Shown here: in pieces, positions 7,440-15,080 of the stretch
Position numbering within the stretch: the first letter of the stretch is position 1
Layout: each line of letters begins with the position of its first letter
DNA from: Bodo saltans
Lineage: Eukaryota > Euglenozoa > Kinetoplastea > Eubodonida > Bodonidae
Length of the DNA: 20,472 nt
Assembly (NCBI GenBank): GCA_001460835.1
Contig: CYKH01000132.1
Coordinates: forward strand, 1 to 20,472
Reading direction: 5' to 3'
Program-made: the position numbers and the translations under genes
The notes under the pieces: model-generated
Database searches by the model: none
Told to the model about the DNA's origin: nothing
What the model saw: only the letters and a program-made list of their open reading frames with translations

Positions 7440-9749
7440 ATGAGTAATCTGAACGGATCCAAGCTTAGTGCTGTAGCAGCTGAGTTCCGACCAACGAGTG
7501 AAAGTTCCCCCACGACATCGTCGAGTGCGAACATGCCGCAAATGCCCCCAACCGGCCCATCCTACAGGGCCCCCACCAGGCCGGGGTTCAACAACGGCCC
7601 TCCAGGCATCAACCAGCACCCTCCGAGCAATTGGAATAACTACAGTGGCAACGCCAACACCGGTGGCCGCTTCCACCACCCCACAAACAACTGGAACAAC
7701 GGCCCGAGCCAACACGGTTCGATGAGCCACCACGTCAACCCCATGTCCCACCACGGCGGCAGCCAGCACCACTACAACAACAACGCCCACTCCATGAACA
7801 TGAACACCGGTGCACATTTTAACCCGATGAGTTCTGTTCAGGTGGGTAGCATCCCCCAACCGACCAACTTCCACACGCACCATGTGCACACTGGCCACTC
7901 CACTGGGCCGTCGTACAACCATCCCCAGTACAACTCTCACCACGCAGGACACCCAGGTAGTTCCCAGCCGCTGATGCAGGCTCCCTCACGCGACCAAATG
8001 CGCCCAGCCCCCACCCCTCCCCTTTTCTCATCGGCAATTTTGTGCTTTGCCAATGGCCCGACGGAAGGCATCAAAACACAACTTTGCCGCGTGATGGAGG
8101 AGCAGAAAGACTTCAAGCATATTGTCCTCGAAGATGTTTACGACGACGATGGCAAGTTGGTGCTCAGCCGCCTCGAGGTTCTCGAGCGCGATCTCGTCGA
8201 AGCACTTCAGTCCACTGGTCCGCAAAAGCCGAAGGGGTTTGTCATTGAGAACGCCGTTGCTCGCACCAAGCACGAAATCTTCTTGGTGGACGATATTTTA
8301 TTTCGCCACAAAGTCCGCCTTCAAGCGATTGTGTTGTTCAACGCCCCTGGTGTTGCTGAGGAGGCTGAGGAGTCTCAGGACTACATCAAGCACCCCATCG
8401 CCTTTGAGGTGTGCGCTGCTGGGTTTATTGGCGAAGAACGTTTGGTTGTTGTCGAGCCTGAGGGGCCGTCGTTTGATGGGAACGAGGCTCTCGCAAGGGT
8501 TCTGGCTGCCCAACCGAAGGCATTCGAATTCTCTGCTGATATCCTGCCGATGCCACTTGACGCCAAGTCGTTGGGAGGGCCGCTGTCGGGTGCGCCCGCC
8601 AACGCCCTTTCGCTTGTTTGCGACGCGAAGCTTAACTTTCAAATTCTTCGCTCAGTGGCGTCGACACTCAAACTTGGCGATATTTTTACGTCATGCTGGA
8701 CCTCCGCCGCTAGAGTGCTCGAGTACAGTTTCTTTACGCGCCGCTCGCACTATCTGCGCTCCTTCTTTGCAACCCCATTAATTGACGGCGAACGTGTTGC
8801 GGTGGTTGGCTACGGTCGTAACGTCTATATCGTATTGAGCGCTGCTGGGGTGTGCTACCGTGTTGACTCCGATAGTCTGCCTCCTAATTTCCTCCGCCTC
8901 ATCGCTGCTTGCACGGAGGAGAAGCCACTCAGCTTTATCTTCACTGCAGTTGCTGGGGAGGGTAAGAACGGAGCTCCAACGATCTTCGTTGCGGACGTCC
9001 TTCTGATGCGTGGCACCCTCGGCACTGCCCTGTTCGCCAACGAGCGCATTGCGTTTCTCGGCGAGGTCCTTCCTACAGAGTATGTCTCAAACGGTTTGAC
9101 CTTCGCCCCTGTCACATACTACAACTTGCAAAGCACTGCCGCATTAACTCGCTCCGTCAGCGGCCTATTAGTCATCAACCCTGGCTACGCAGCCCCTGGT
9201 TCATTTGAAAGACAAAACTTTGTGTGGTGGTCCAGCGAGTTCCGTAGCTTCGACGTTCGAATTTGGAACGGACAGACGAAGACAATTGGCGGGGAGGAGT
9301 ATTGGGTGTTCGATGGCCTTGTCCTTAACGGTGGCGGTGAGGAGCGGGTGACGCACAGCAGTGCTCCTAGTCAAGAGGCCCCTCTCCAGGTGTTGATTCC
9401 AGATGCGCGTGTGACCGAGGAGGTGATCAACGATGGTAATGTGGTAGAGGTATCCTTCTTTGAGCAGCCCAATGTCGGTGTGGCCACCCAGGGCAAGGGA
9501 GGCAAGGCTGCTGTGGCCAACAAGGTCGCCGCCGCCACGAACACCCTGCCGCCATGCTATCTTCGTTATGTGAAGCGCAAGCCCTTCGCCACCCACCCCA
9601 CTAGTCGTGTGTTCGCGGATGTTCTGTGTGGCAATACGCCCAAGTGGCCAAAGGATAGCTTTTCCCGATGTGCGATGCACCTCACTTACTTGCCCATCGA
9701 GCGTCACCAAGAGCAGACGACAGTGTCTGAGAAACCTGAGTTTGCGTAG
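7440..9749 (+). CDS. Catalytically dead paralogue of the capping enzyme (pseudo-RNA-kinase/pseudo-guanylyltransferase)
   Basis: This intact 769-residue frame aligns by eye with the preceding capping enzyme along both domains. Residues 20-195 are Asn/His/Pro/Gly/Ser-rich (prion-like). The P-loop position reads GPTEGIKTQ (206-214): one residue shorter than in the active copy, with Ile211 at the Walker lysine. Motif I reads FATPLIDGER: Leu447 replaces the GMP-accepting lysine, while D449, G450 and R452 remain. Motif III DCE is TAV (502-504), motif IV D is Ser574, motif V KWKP is VWWS (595-598), and motif VI RPDKLVPN is not recognisable. The frame has no stops and a clean splice acceptor, so it is an expressed pseudoenzyme rather than a decaying gene. 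It should neither phosphorylate nor cap RNA. A binding, scaffolding or regulatory role is inference. The alternative is a divergent NTase of another activity, but loss of the lysine argues against it. Confidence 0.8.
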   Translation: MSNLNGSKLSAVAAEFRPTSESSPTTSSSANMPQMPPTGPSYRAPTRPGFNNGPPGINQHPPSNWNNYSGNANTGGRFHHPTNNWNNGPSQHGSMSHHVNPMSHHGGSQHHYNNNAHSMNMNTGAHFNPMSSVQVGSIPQPTNFHTHHVHTGHSTGPSYNHPQYNSHHAGHPGSSQPLMQAPSRDQMRPAPTPPLFSSAILCFANGPTEGIKTQLCRVMEEQKDFKHIVLEDVYDDDGKLVLSRLEVLERDLVEALQSTGPQKPKGFVIENAVARTKHEIFLVDDILFRHKVRLQAIVLFNAPGVAEEAEESQDYIKHPIAFEVCAAGFIGEERLVVVEPEGPSFDGNEALARVLAAQPKAFEFSADILPMPLDAKSLGGPLSGAPANALSLVCDAKLNFQILRSVASTLKLGDIFTSCWTSAARVLEYSFFTRRSHYLRSFFATPLIDGERVAVVGYGRNVYIVLSAAGVCYRVDSDSLPPNFLRLIAACTEEKPLSFIFTAVAGEGKNGAPTIFVADVLLMRGTLGTALFANERIAFLGEVLPTEYVSNGLTFAPVTYYNLQSTAALTRSVSGLLVINPGYAAPGSFERQNFVWWSSEFRSFDVRIWNGQTKTIGGEEYWVFDGLVLNGGGEERVTHSSAPSQEAPLQVLIPDARVTEEVINDGNVVEVSFFEQPNVGVATQGKGGKAAVANKVAAATNTLPPCYLRYVKRKPFATHPTSRVFADVLCGNTPKWPKDSFSRCAMHLTYLPIERHQEQTTVSEKPEFA

Positions 9750-10239
9750 AGAGAATTCACTCTTAGCAATGTTTTGGTTTGTGCGTTTCGATCCACCTCT
9801 CACTCCCCATCGTTGTTCGATGCAGTTGCGCCTTGGATGAATCTCAAGGCTATCTCGCCATCGACGCAAGACTTTAGGCTAGGGACCGGACACTGTTGGA
9901 TTTGGAAATGAGAGAGGAGGATCGAGAAAGTGAAGTGAGAAGTGAGAGGAGATGAGGAGATAGGTGTGTGCGTGTTGAGCAATGCGAGGGGGAGGCGACG
10001 CGTGATGTGATGCACACAACTTAGGCGTGAAAAAAAAGTGAGGAAACTCGTGTGCGATCTCAGCGCCTGTCTTCCCTCGCACAAGGAGGAGCTATTTCTG
10101 GAAAAAAAAAGAATCTGTGATGCAACAAGTGCGTCTGATGTATATTTGTTGACAACCAAATTCAAAGAACAGTTCAGTTTCTCATTGTTTATTTCGATCG
10201 AGAACACATCCAAGAAACAGATATCGTACGTTCCGCATT
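9750..10239 (+). other. 490-base intergenic segment with a purine-rich tract and a splice acceptor
   Basis: No gene is seen. Positions 9904-9960 are almost all purines, built from overlapping GAGAG/GTGAGAA words. Near the 3' end a T-rich stretch (10177-10198) is followed by AG 10201-10202, giving a 37-base ATG-free leader to the start codon at 10240. Longer minus-strand frames here are translations of the purine tract complement and are not supported. Confidence 0.5.
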
Positions 10240-12744
10240 ATGGTTGCTCCTGCTACCAGCGCTGAGCGGCTCATGGACAGCGGCTACGGCGTGATCATGT
10301 TTGCCCTCACTCAACGGCTGCTGTCCCTCCGAGAGCGACCAACCAATCCAGTGGAATGGATCACGCGTCGACTGAAGGACAGAGAATATTTTATCACCGA
10401 GGCAGGGTTTGAAACATTTCTACACAATGCACTTAGGACAGCGGCATGCCGCTGCGAGATGCCATCCGCACATGATCCTCACCGCGTCATGATGCTGTCA
10501 CAAATGTTAGTGGAGGTTGGGTGTGACATGTCTCATCACTACGCCCAACTTCAAGGTGGCACGTTGATGGAAGATTCGAGAATGTTGCACCTTGCTGGGC
10601 ACCTTGCAGACTATTTTATGTGGGTCGCGATCAGCACAACGGGAGTGCGTGGCGATCCACGGAACGTGAAAAAGAGTATGACGATGGCCCAATACGTGTC
10701 GTATGCTGCATCGGGGCTGGGGTACCTGGTGAATGACATTCGTGCACTCACCACCGAACGGCGGGAGCATCACATGGACCTGACCGTACTTGATGCGCTT
10801 TTCGACCTCACTGAGGTTCTGTTGAAGTTGCGTTGCTTTGCGGCGCAAGCAGAGGTGGATGTGTTTGAGGAGCGGTGCTCTCCCTTCCCTCCAAGTAATG
10901 GCCCCTCCAAATCAGCGCACCACCACCGCACCAACCAAAACAATACTGGCGAAGAGTATGACGCTGCTGATTTGGCGCTTTCTATTTCAACGCGCCGCAG
11001 TTTCCGCGTCGTGTTTCTTCAGTCGTTTGCGAAGTCTGTCGATGGTGTGGCCACAGCACGGCCCACCACCAGCGTTGAATTGGTAGAACGGTTGTTTCAT
11101 CTGGTTGGCCTCTTGCTATCATTTGCAGGGTTCCCCTCCGCCACTGTTCACTGTGTGGCCACCGATGCTGCCAACGTGCACCATGAAGCATTTCTCTACG
11201 AAAGTCTTCGGATTCGCTGCGCAGATGATCACACCCCCAGCACCTCCTCGATCAAGGCCACGATGCAGCCTCTACGATACTTGCACGAGGCAGTCACTCA
11301 GAGAAAGTCTTCAATGCTTTCCACAGATAACGTCACCGTTGTACTTGATGAGGAGCCAAGTCGTAGGGTGACGAGCTCCCCTCCTAACAGCCCTCCATCG
11401 TCCCCAACAGCCGCGTCCACCAGCAGCAGCAGTGGGACGTGCACGCACAGGGTATGCCACGCTATCCAACGGGTGGCTGCCCGCTGCTCGGACGCATCGT
11501 CCCTCACCGCTGTTGCTGACGTGGCGCCCCCGTGCGTCGTGGTGCTTCCCGTCAACGACGTGACTGCTGTGGTGGCGGCACCACTGCCGCTGCTCGTTGG
11601 CGTCGTGGTGGCGGCACATGTTGGAAAGGCCATGGCGCTGTGGCAGCCACCTCCACCACCGTCGACGCTGCCAACCGCCGTTTCCCAGTCTCCAGAGGAA
11701 AAGAAGGGGAGTAAGAGAGCATCAAAGAAAGAAGAACCTGCTGCCACTCCTCCCCCGCCTCCTGCTGATACTGGTGCGCCACCAGCGGACACATCGACGG
11801 CGTCTCAAGAGGCCGCCAAAGGCACAACAACCGCTGCCGCAAGAAAATCTTCCTTCGGGGACGCCTACCACATCCTCTTTCCCTCGACCAAGGAGGGAGT
11901 CGATGGTGGTGCAGATACGCCCGTGTCCTTCCTCACAGTACTCCTGAAGCCCCTCTCGTCCATTAAGAGGACGCGGCTACAAACTGCATGCACGCATGCG
12001 TTAGCGCTAGGCTTGGCGCAAGTGCTGTCGCTACCCTCCCATGCGAAGCCCGGAAAGACGTTTACTGCTCCCATGATCGGGGCTGTAGGTTTCGGCTGGG
12101 ATATTCTCACGTCGCTTCAGCATTCCGAGGACAGGTGCTGGTGGGGCCAGGCTCGTCTTCGTGCAGCAGATACCGACGCAACGCTTGTGACGCTAGAACA
12201 TCCGCTTATTCGATGCCTATTGACTCTCAAAGCTGCTCTGCACACTAACCCGATGGTGCTAACGGCTACCGCACTGACGAACACATTTGCAGAGGTGCTC
12301 CCCACCAGCAACGAGTCGCCCGCAGCATTACCAAGCGCCGCCCCGGGAGGACCTAAAGTTGCAGACGCAACTGCACGTAACGAGGAGGCGGTACTGGTGT
12401 CGATCCTACGAGGCTGTCTGACACCCACGGGCAAGCTCAGCGGTGGATTCGGTGACAACCCATCAGTCCCGTCACCAAAAGCTGCAGAAGTGGTGGTCAA
12501 CAAGAAAGGCCAAGCTGCCGCACCGCCAGTGGTTGTTGACGCCCCACCAGCCTCGTCCCCGACATCACTGCAAGTCGAAGCCGCGCACACGAGACTGCGG
12601 GCTGAGGTTCTCAGCCCTCCTCACCTCTCACCTGTGGGCCAAGCGATCTTGCAACTCTTTCAACGCTTTGGGACTGACACTTCTATTTCCGATGTAGCGC
12701 AAGCCATCATCCGAGCCCAGGCCGCACACCCTCACACGAAGTAG
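10240..12744 (+). CDS. Large protein with N-terminal RIIa/Dpy-30-like docking motif, probably flagellar
   Basis: This 834-residue protein has near its N-terminus (about residues 16-47) the segment FALTQRLLSLRERP followed by TNPVEWITRRL. This matches the L-x3-L-x2-L-x3-RP-x2-P-x-E-W/F-x4-L pattern of RIIa/Dpy-30 dimerisation-docking helices. In many flagellates such motifs occur in radial-spoke and other axonemal proteins that bind AKAP-type helices. Residues 50-210 are helical. Residues ~368-400 and ~468-540 are Ser/Pro/Lys/Ala-rich linkers. A hydrophobic strand-rich segment (432-468) resembles the end of a GAF domain, which would recall the RSP2 architecture (Dpy-30 plus GAF), but I hold that weakly. 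The last 50 residues are an amphipathic helical region. No signal peptide is evident. The start is the first ATG after AG 10201-10202. The axonemal assignment is an inference from the docking motif only. Confidence 0.75.
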   Translation: MVAPATSAERLMDSGYGVIMFALTQRLLSLRERPTNPVEWITRRLKDREYFITEAGFETFLHNALRTAACRCEMPSAHDPHRVMMLSQMLVEVGCDMSHHYAQLQGGTLMEDSRMLHLAGHLADYFMWVAISTTGVRGDPRNVKKSMTMAQYVSYAASGLGYLVNDIRALTTERREHHMDLTVLDALFDLTEVLLKLRCFAAQAEVDVFEERCSPFPPSNGPSKSAHHHRTNQNNTGEEYDAADLALSISTRRSFRVVFLQSFAKSVDGVATARPTTSVELVERLFHLVGLLLSFAGFPSATVHCVATDAANVHHEAFLYESLRIRCADDHTPSTSSIKATMQPLRYLHEAVTQRKSSMLSTDNVTVVLDEEPSRRVTSSPPNSPPSSPTAASTSSSSGTCTHRVCHAIQRVAARCSDASSLTAVADVAPPCVVVLPVNDVTAVVAAPLPLLVGVVVAAHVGKAMALWQPPPPPSTLPTAVSQSPEEKKGSKRASKKEEPAATPPPPPADTGAPPADTSTASQEAAKGTTTAAARKSSFGDAYHILFPSTKEGVDGGADTPVSFLTVLLKPLSSIKRTRLQTACTHALALGLAQVLSLPSHAKPGKTFTAPMIGAVGFGWDILTSLQHSEDRCWWGQARLRAADTDATLVTLEHPLIRCLLTLKAALHTNPMVLTATALTNTFAEVLPTSNESPAALPSAAPGGPKVADATARNEEAVLVSILRGCLTPTGKLSGGFGDNPSVPSPKAAEVVVNKKGQAAAPPVVVDAPPASSPTSLQVEAAHTRLRAEVLSPPHLSPVGQAILQLFQRFGTDTSISDVAQAIIRAQAAHPHTK

Positions 12745-12884
12745 AGAGGGAGAGAAAGAGCCGTGCGTTTGAGAGAGTGGATAGCGGTATTGTAGAACGA
12801 GGGACTCCCCCTGTACAGAAAGCACGTCACCAAGTGATAGACACTGCTTCTTGAAAATCTATTTAAATTGTCTTGAACGTCTTG

Positions 12885-12908
12885 TTTTTTTTTTTTGTGT
12901 CGTTTAAG
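12885..12908 (+). promoter_or_regulatory. Predicted trans-splice acceptor, T12 tract
   Basis: A run of twelve T (12885-12896) is followed by AG at 12907-12908, only 7 bases before ATG 12916. This decides the start of the next gene: the frame is open upstream to a TTG inside the tract, but that part would be spliced off. Confidence 0.65.
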
Positions 12909-12915
12909 TGTGAAC

Positions 12916-13536
12916 ATGGCAACTTTTTGGAGGCCTACGTTTGTGAAGGAGCCTGGGGCATTTCCGTCCCACAGTATCAGTCGGCGCGCGGACGACATGG
13001 TTGGCCACAGCAACCTGACGTTATCTTGGCAAGGGCAGGGGCCGCATGATGACGATGGGTGGAGGGGGAAGCGGCCAAAACGAGAGATCTCTGCACCACA
13101 CGACGAAAAACTGTACATATTCAAACCCGATGACAACACCGTGGCACCCAACAGCAAACCATTTGGGGGACCGCGCTCCTTTGATGATCGAGACAGAACC
13201 GCAGCAGCACGTCGGCAGGAACTGGAGGCCATCCCAGCCGCACCACCACTCACCGACCGCATCAAGAACTCTGCAGGGTTGTGGTCGTGGCAGCAGCGGG
13301 AGGTGAGGCTTGAGAATCGTATCATCCGTAAGTACAGCGGGCCGTCCTCCCCAAAGGGAGCGAGCGTACATGCGCAGCCATTCAATGCAGACGAGACTAC
13401 ACACCAACGCCCCGCAACGTCGCCCAGGAGGCATGCGATAGATGCTCTCTCACCAAGGAGAACATCTTTGTCCTCACCTCGCCGCCAAGAAGTGAAGAAG
13501 CGGATCATGGAGATGGCATCCAAGTTTGGTGTTTAG
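12916..13536 (+). CDS. Unknown 206-residue basic protein
   Basis: I do not recognise this protein. It begins MATFWRPTF and is hydrophilic throughout, with many Arg, Pro, Ser and Asp and no membrane segment or Cys-rich motif. A more ordered-looking stretch lies around residues 58-120 (KLYIFKPDD, then RRQELEAIP, then WSWQQREVRLENRIIRKY, probably one long helix). The C-terminal third carries three SPR/SPRR motifs (TSPRR, LSPRR, SSPRR), possible sites for proline-directed kinases, and ends in a short basic helix. Such composition is common in kinetoplastid cytoskeletal proteins, but that is only an analogy. The opposite strand has a longer open frame across the same bases; it is rejected because it crosses the splice acceptor and runs against transcription. 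Confidence 0.7.
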   Translation: MATFWRPTFVKEPGAFPSHSISRRADDMVGHSNLTLSWQGQGPHDDDGWRGKRPKREISAPHDEKLYIFKPDDNTVAPNSKPFGGPRSFDDRDRTAAARRQELEAIPAAPPLTDRIKNSAGLWSWQQREVRLENRIIRKYSGPSSPKGASVHAQPFNADETTHQRPATSPRRHAIDALSPRRTSLSSPRRQEVKKRIMEMASKFGV

Positions 13537-13942
13537 GTTTCATTCAGTGCAAGGTAACAACTTTTTTTTCATTCCCACAACGCACCTCTGCCAAAAGGTT
13601 GAATTTAATTCCTCCAAAAGTTCCTCCCCCATCCTTGTGTGTTCTTCATTCCACCATTCCTCGCTTCTCTCCCACCAGTCTACCGCACACACACACTCAC
13701 ATGTCTCCTCGTGTACTGCTTTACATTTTCGTTTGAAACTTGTGTTGTGTTGTGTTGTGATGTGCAAGTGTACAATACATTCCCCCTGTAACATTTCAGA
13801 TACCATACCGGGCCCACAAGGATGCCTATTCTGATTCTGCGAGAATGTGGCCTTGTTTCACTTGGTATTTCATTACCTTTAATAGAAATAGAGCTCATCA
13901 ACAAACACTTTTTTTGTCGTGAGACTTCAAACCAAACACACG
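13537..13942 (+). other. 406-base intergenic segment with a TTGTG repeat and a splice acceptor
   Basis: No gene is seen. The segment is pyrimidine-rich, with a T run near 13562-13569 and CTTCTCTCCC-type words around 13660-13680. A 5-base repeat lies in its middle. At its end a T7 run (13909-13915) is followed by AG 13922-13923 and a 19-base ATG-free leader to ATG 13943. Confidence 0.5.
13740..13759 (+). repeat. (TTGTG)4 microsatellite
   Basis: Four perfect TTGTG units lie in the untranslated region between two genes. This is a simple repeat with no evident function. Confidence 0.85.
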
Positions 13943-14494
13943 ATGGGCAATTGCTCCTTTCACGAAATGGTGCCTCCTGTGAGGCCATCGAGATCCAGGG
14001 ACACTCAGATGACCGAAGGGGCATCGCACGTGAGTGAGACGCATACTTCTGATATTGCCTCAGCCCCTGGGGACGCCATGAGGCGGTCCGTGTCGTGGCA
14101 ACGCGCTGATGGTTCGATACGGGGGTTGCGTGTTGGACACACGGTGACTATCGTTGGTGACGCGCGGGGGCGAAAGCAAAATTCATCTTTTCGCTCACTA
14201 GTCGCTTCACCGTCGAAGTCATCCTCGCCCGGGATGCAGGCAACCAACCCTCTGGCACGAAGCCAACACGAGCATTCACTGGAACGAATCGACCGTACAG
14301 CAAGCACCTCGCAGCATAGTAGTGCATCGTTTGATGTTTCCACACGTATGCCCACGAATCCACCAGCAAACCACAGCGACTCGATCTTTCTTGTAGACGA
14401 TGTCGAAGAGCAGCCGGAAACATTTGTCGCGATGCAATTGCCTGAGTGCTGGGCTGTGAAGCTGCGTGACGCTGCAGCATCGGCGGATGCCTGA
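13943..14494 (+). CDS. Small dually acylated protein, MGNC type (divergent member of a three-gene set)
   Basis: This 183-residue protein starts MGNCSF. Gly2 with Ser5 fits N-myristoylation, and Cys4 fits adjacent palmitoylation, the membrane anchor used by many kinetoplastid flagellar and pellicular proteins. The body is Ser/Thr/Arg-rich and looks disordered, without membrane spans. Near the C-terminus is an acidic stretch (VDDVEEQPE) and then FVAMQLPE, which corresponds to the F-x-P-L-Q-L-P-P motif ending the two similar genes downstream (16945 and 18307). Start: the frame opens at a GTG in the pyrimidine tract, but the first ATG after AG 13922-13923 is 13943, and only this start gives the acylation signal. 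No function is known to me. A membrane-tethered adaptor is inference. Confidence 0.72.
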   Translation: MGNCSFHEMVPPVRPSRSRDTQMTEGASHVSETHTSDIASAPGDAMRRSVSWQRADGSIRGLRVGHTVTIVGDARGRKQNSSFRSLVASPSKSSSPGMQATNPLARSQHEHSLERIDRTASTSQHSSASFDVSTRMPTNPPANHSDSIFLVDDVEEQPETFVAMQLPECWAVKLRDAAASADA

Positions 14495-15080
14495 AGTTCT
14501 TCAACGGTCGCGACCACACGTGTCTAGTGCAAAGTGCCGAACCCTACCTCCTTACTCCAACCCCCACCCTAACGGACACCAATTGTTTGTTTACGTGCAC
14601 GCAGAAATCTCTTTCAAACTCACACTTTTTTCCCCTTCCAACGAACCAAAAGCCACTGAACACAGCACCTTAACTTCACCACCTCATTTTGCCCACCTCA
14701 GTTTATTTGTTATGGTAAACTAAATTACGGACCCTTTTCCCTTTCACCCACCACCATCATTTTGTTACAGCCTTCATCCCTCCTCACCCTTCAGGCATTC
14801 ACAGCGTACGGTGGGCGTTTTTCGTCAAGGAGAACGCTTAAGGTACACCGCAACGCGGTTATTTGCTATTGGCACGTTTTGTATTTTGTGTTTTGTGTTT
14901 TGTGTTGTTATTCATTTATGAAAACCAATTAATGTGTGAGTGCAAAATAAGCAGAACCAATTGACTTGGTTGCTGCAGTGTCGGTCAATGATTCATGTTG
15001 GTAATCGCTCTTCCTTTCCTTTGCTCGTCAAAAAAAAGCGTCTTATTCATTGATTTTCCCAAGAATTTATTTGAAGTGTT
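14495..15080 (+). other. 586-base intergenic segment, pyrimidine-rich, several acceptor candidates
   Basis: No gene is seen. Pyrimidine stretches are followed by AG at 14651-14652 and at 14769-14770 (after CATTTTGTTACAG), but the next ATGs open frames of only a few codons. A small hairpin (ACCGC-AAC-GCGGT, 14847-14859) and a 7-base repeat follow. The acceptor for the next gene is probably AG 15037-15038 after the C/T-rich run 15007-15026, 42 bases before ATG 15081. An 11-base word at 14790-14800 recurs at 18879-18889. Confidence 0.5.
14877..14904 (+). repeat. (TTTTGTR)4 tandem repeat
   Basis: Four consecutive 7-base units, the first ending in A and the other three identical (TTTTGTG), lie in an intergenic region. 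This is a simple repeat that might act as part of a pyrimidine-rich processing signal. Confidence 0.85.

Noticed and set aside
7290-7952. 220-codon minus-strand frame rich in Val and Gly
   Set aside because: It is the antisense of the Asn/His-rich N-terminus of the pseudo-capping gene (His and Asn codons read backwards give Val/Met/Leu) and crosses its leader.
9201-9869. 222-codon minus-strand frame
   Set aside because: Antisense shadow of the conserved C-terminal part of the pseudo-capping protein; there is no pyrimidine tract or acceptor on that strand.
12732-13523. 263-codon minus-strand frame, longer than the sense gene it overlaps
   Set aside because: It opens at a TTG, reads the complement of the T12 acceptor tract as a lysine run, crosses the predicted splice site and opposes the direction of all other genes.
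14112-14122. GGTTCGATACG, resembling a tRNA B box
   Set aside because: It lies inside a coding frame, deviates from GGTTCRANYCC and has no A box or cloverleaf around it.
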